A stretch of 64,000 bases of DNA, from NCBI GenBank assembly GCA_963835855.1, contig CAWIHA010000032.1, positions 1 through 64,000 of the forward strand, read 5' to 3'. This document shows, in pieces, positions 61,524 to 64,000 of the stretch (positions are counted from its first letter, which is position 1; each line of letters begins with the position of its first letter). The position numbers and the translations under genes were made by a program. The notes under the pieces are model-generated. The model was not told the origin of the DNA, did not search any database, and saw only the letters and a list, made by a program, of their open reading frames with translations. Source of the DNA: CAWIHA01 sp963835855 (GTDB taxonomy: Bacteria; Acidobacteriota; Terriglobia; Bryobacterales; Bryobacteraceae).

Positions 61524-62215
61524 GTCTTTCACCGCGGCGCTAAATTAGGCTCTCCCTGGATTGCGACGACAGGATTGCCGCGAGCAGTTGCCCAGCCCAC
61601 TGCTTCGACTTCCTCGTTGTGTGGGACTCGCACCCTGCGTCAGCAAGCCAAATTCCCAGTTCAGGAGACGCCTTCCGAAGCCAAGGATCAGCCAGATGCT
61701 TCCGCGTCGCGCACAAGCGCTTCAAGTTCATCAATGCCGACTTCCCCCATGGCAAACCTCAGCAGTATGGGGGATATTCGAGCCGCTTTCGCGCGCCGGT
61801 AGCGCTCTCTTGGTGGCCCTTCAGTCTGGCCTCAAGGTCTCCGAGAAGCAAGTCCACCTCTTGTCGGTACAGCTCCCCGCTGTCCATTTGGATCTCTTCT
61901 CCATTCTCTCGAGCTACACAAGCTGACGGATCGCTGGCCCATCCCACTGGGCCATCCACGCGACTCCAGGACACTACTTCTCCGTTGCTTGGCTACTCAC
62001 AATCTGCATAAGCTCGACGGTCCCACACAATCCACAGCAACGACATCACGGGAGTGCTCCCACCTCAGCCACTCAAGCAGTCCCCACCCACATCACATCG
62101 AGTGCTCCCTGGGCCCATAGGCAACGACACTCTTCCCCCAAGTCCAGCACCCTCTCAACATCCACCATAGTCAAAACGCATCTACTTGAGCCGCCGGGAG
62201 ATAGAGGCAGGTGTC
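61524..62215. other. Gene-free stretch between AbiE and the iterons
   Basis: No start-bearing frame has a family motif. The stretch lies directly left of the iteron array, so it might include replication-origin DNA. Confidence 0.4.
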
Positions 62216-62303
62216 GGCAGGCAAAGGGCAGCCAATCGGCAGGCAATGGAGCGGTTTCAGGCAGCCAATACGGCTAGTTCGGGCAGGCAATGGGCGATCA
62301 CAA
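62216..62303 (+). repeat. Four 22-bp iterons
   Basis: The unit starting GGCAGGCAA or GGCAGCCAA begins at 62216, 62238, 62260 and 62282, exactly 22 bp apart. Copies read GGCAGGCAAAGG, GGCAGGCAATGG, GGCAGCCAATAC and GGCAGGCAATGG. The 22-bp step is about two helical turns, as in plasmid or phage origins bound by a replication initiator. It lies next to the 3' end of the replication-relaxation-like gene. Confidence 0.6.
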
Positions 62304-63086
62304 TCGCGTTCCTTCGGGCGCAGCAATCTGCAAAACGTCGCTCAGTCGGGCGCTGTGCGTCCGTGTGCAATCGATCACCCGCACCCCAAGGTGCTGTTGG
62401 CGAAAGTCGTCGAGCAAGCCGAAGTGCATCAGCTTGCGCGAACCTTCAAAGAACTGCGAGATGAAATTCAGAAGGTGGTAGTTCGACGCCAGGTACACGA
62501 AGTGCGCAACGAGGGTCTCGGACTCGATCTCGCGCCGAATCCGGCGGTACTTGCGCGCGGACTTCGCTGTGCGCTCGTACTCCAGCGCAAACTCGGCCTG
62601 ACACCCGCTCCTGCCAACGGTCACGATCGCGTCGTAGTCCTTTGCATAGCCGAAAGTCGTGAAGGCGTTGCGGGAACGGATCTCGGTTTCGGACTTCCAC
62701 TCCACAAGCGTGCCGGTCTCGATCAGGCAAAGGTGAATGTCATTCAGATCGAGCGCATGCAGGATGGCGTTGCCGCTGTCCACCTGTTCCGGACGGAGCG
62801 CGCCGGCGTAGTGCTCGCCACGTCCCATCAGGTGCGCAACACCGAGCGCGGCGATCGAGTACACCGTCGCACGTCCAATCACCGGGATCTCATGCCGCTG
62901 AAGCAGACCGTGCTCGGTGAGCCGCTGCAATCTCCAGTTGAACGATCGCTGCGGCAATCCGCGCCCGCTCGACTCGAGAAACCGCCGGAGCTGTGCGTCG
63001 GAGATGAAGCCGGCGCGAAGCGCGAGAGACAGCATCTCCTCGTCGTAGTCGGGATTCAGTTCAATGGAACCCTTGCGGTAACGCAT
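62298..63086 (-). CDS. Replication-relaxation-like protein (262 aa)
   Basis: A winged-helix N-terminus (ISDAQLRRFLESSGRGLPQR, then RSFNWRLQRLTEHGLLQRHE) is followed by VYSIAALGVAHLMG, and later YDAIVTVGRSG and FALEYERTAKSARKYRRIR. This order of HTH followed by an (E/D)-x-E-Y-E-R-T-x-K nuclease-like strand is that of the replication-relaxation family on plasmids and integrative elements. It reads away from the iterons' other side, and its 3' end overlaps the last repeat by 6 bp. The name of the family is from memory. Confidence 0.65.
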   Translation of the reverse strand: MRYRKGSIELNPDYDEEMLSLALRAGFISDAQLRRFLESSGRGLPQRSFNWRLQRLTEHGLLQRHEIPVIGRATVYSIAALGVAHLMGRGEHYAGALRPEQVDSGNAILHALDLNDIHLCLIETGTLVEWKSETEIRSRNAFTTFGYAKDYDAIVTVGRSGCQAEFALEYERTAKSARKYRRIRREIESETLVAHFVYLASNYHLLNFISQFFEGSRKLMHFGLLDDFRQQHLGVRVIDCTRTHSARLSDVLQIAAPEGTRL

Positions 63087-63092
63087 ACATCG

Positions 63093-63938
63093 TCACCCGC
63101 TGCGACTCACATCGTGGTTCATCCGTTTGAGCCGCTTGTTCTCGTCGCGCAGGGCTTCAAGCTCCGCGGTCAGCCGATTGACACGCGCAACCAGGTCCAG
63201 ATTCGGACTGGAGTTCGAGTTCGCGCCGTTCGGCTTTCCGTCCTGCAGGCGCGCCAGTTCGTCTACGCGCGTCGACAATGCCGTTAGACTCGCCTCCTTT
63301 GCCTCCAACTGAGCCTTCAACCGCGCGTTCGCCGCCTCCATCGTCTCCGCTTTCTCTCGCAGCGCTTCCATTTCGGCTTTCCACTGTGGCCCGCTGGCGC
63401 CGGCTGTGACCGGACGGCCTGTCTCGGCGGATTCAATGACGCGGTTGCACACCTCCACGTGCTCGTTGTGCTCCCGGATCGCTTCCCTCGCATTCCGCTT
63501 GCAGAACTCCGCATAATTCGCCAGGTCCGCCATCGACGACGCTGCTTCCCACTCAGTGCTCTTGCGATCAATTCGCTCCTTGGCAAGCCACAACAGCAGG
63601 AAACAAATGGCAGCCAGTGCCCAAAAGCTGAACCAGAAGTACGGATTCGCGCCGGCCTGATCGAGAAACGCGCGACGGCGCTGTTCGAGCCAGGTGCCAT
63701 AGTTGATATTGCGCGGGTTGAACTGGCGGGACCAGAAGTCCCAGAACGTTTCGCGGTGCCGATTGTACCCTCCGGCCGCGGCGTAGGGCGAGTAGCGCGC
63801 TACACGATTCGAAGCGGCGGGTGCCGGCGTCCCGGGCCGCGTTTGTTGCGTCTCGCGCGCCGGATCTGAATCCGTGTCGAGCGTCTGCGCCGGCGTCATC
63901 CCGAGCACGAGAATCAACAGACAGTACGCGCGCTTCAT
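63093..63938 (-). CDS. Exported coiled-coil membrane protein (281 aa)
   Basis: A signal peptide (CLLILVLGMTPAQT) and a Pro-rich linker lead to a Tyr/Trp-rich region (HRETFWDFWSRQFNP), one transmembrane helix (FWFSFWALAAICFLLLWLA) and then a long coiled coil to the end (residues 125-275). The arrangement suggests a bitopic membrane scaffold. It lies 6 bp upstream of the relaxation-like gene, so both belong to one transcript of an integrative element; related proteins are seen in Acidobacteriota elements by my recollection. Confidence 0.7.
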   Translation of the reverse strand: MKRAYCLLILVLGMTPAQTLDTDSDPARETQQTRPGTPAPAASNRVARYSPYAAAGGYNRHRETFWDFWSRQFNPRNINYGTWLEQRRRAFLDQAGANPYFWFSFWALAAICFLLLWLAKERIDRKSTEWEAASSMADLANYAEFCKRNAREAIREHNEHVEVCNRVIESAETGRPVTAGASGPQWKAEMEALREKAETMEAANARLKAQLEAKEASLTALSTRVDELARLQDGKPNGANSNSSPNLDLVARVNRLTAELEALRDENKRLKRMNHDVSRSG

Positions 63939-64000
63939 CCTCTCATCCCTCCTGAGAACCGCCGACCATAGCGCGACGCCAATTGAGGATCCTTGAACCG

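Noticed and set aside
62211..63287. 358-residue plus-strand frame
   Set aside because: It is antisense to the relaxation-like and coiled-coil genes and has no motif.
1..64000. CRISPR array
   Set aside because: No series of direct repeats with regular unique spacers was seen; the 22-bp iterons have no spacers of typical length and the GTCC block is too irregular.

Overview
The window is a mosaic of two genomes' worth of sequence style. From about 13.71 kb to the end it is GC-rich and reads like an Acidobacteriota chromosome. Clues to that are a PadR regulator, Tad-type pilin-like genes, a DUF4038-type glycosidase-like gene, very large PAS hybrid histidine kinases and many secreted proteins; the Solibacteres/Bryobacter lineage is my inference from gene style only. 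The first 13.71 kb is visibly AT-rich with different codon use. It joins the GC-rich part at a sharp seam that cuts two genes at once (a HAD phosphatase on one side, ilvD on the other), so it is either a foreign genomic island or an assembly chimera.

Layout. (1) 0-13.7 kb, AT-rich accessory block that looks like a defence island: partial ArsR repressor with tandem operators; a zinc-ribbon microprotein; a two-gene operon of a PD-(D/E)XK nuclease and a proteasome-beta-like Ntn hydrolase; a HEPN-like gene; a metallophosphoesterase/helix-hairpin-helix/DEDD-exonuclease fusion; an unrecognised 297-residue protein; and a five-gene operon of HAD phosphatase, phosphoribosyltransferase, ORC/CDC6-like ATPase, unknown 388-residue protein and zinc-ribbon PfkB kinase. 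Three related tRNA-3'-end-like elements sit between the middle cassettes. (2) 13.7-27.8 kb, chromosomal housekeeping: ilvD remnant, frameshifted DUF4038 gene, tsaB, PadR, LuxR-type response regulator, IPT/TIG protein, TPR protein, queG (frameshifted), msrA, leuA, cystathionine gamma-synthase family gene, paaK with a truncated ACT partner, and an OxlT-like MFS transporter. (3) 27.9-28.35 kb, ISL3 transposase debris. (4) 28.37-43.89 kb, a decayed integrative phage-like element bounded by 35-bp direct repeats of a tRNA-Leu 3' end. It has a tyrosine integrase, a DnaB-like/RepA-like helicase, an M41-like metallopeptidase, and a tape-measure gene split in two by a complete IS21 element with a 6-bp target duplication. 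(5) 43.9-57.9 kb, chromosome: TadE/TadE/TadG-like operon, GH18-like protein, MauE-thioredoxin fusion, M48 protease, class V aminotransferase, and two tandem hybrid histidine kinases. (6) 58-64 kb, a second shredded mobile region: another copy of the internally deleted ISL3 derivative, a tRNA-Pro 3' half, an acr3 fragment fused to a Rad52-family fragment, an AbiE toxin-antitoxin pair with a broken toxin, a 22-bp iteron array, a replication-relaxation-like protein and a membrane coiled-coil protein.

How the parts relate. The strongest candidates for undescribed biology are in the AT-rich block: the nuclease plus proteasome-like pair, and the HAD/PRTase/ATPase/PfkB operon, whose enzymes could together make or destroy a modified nucleotide under ATPase control. 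Single-base frameshifts occur in several genes on both sides of the seam (ATPase, PRTase, DUF4038 gene, queG, AbiEii), so sequencing error must be excluded before calling any of them dead. I see no CRISPR array, no rRNA and no complete tRNA gene.
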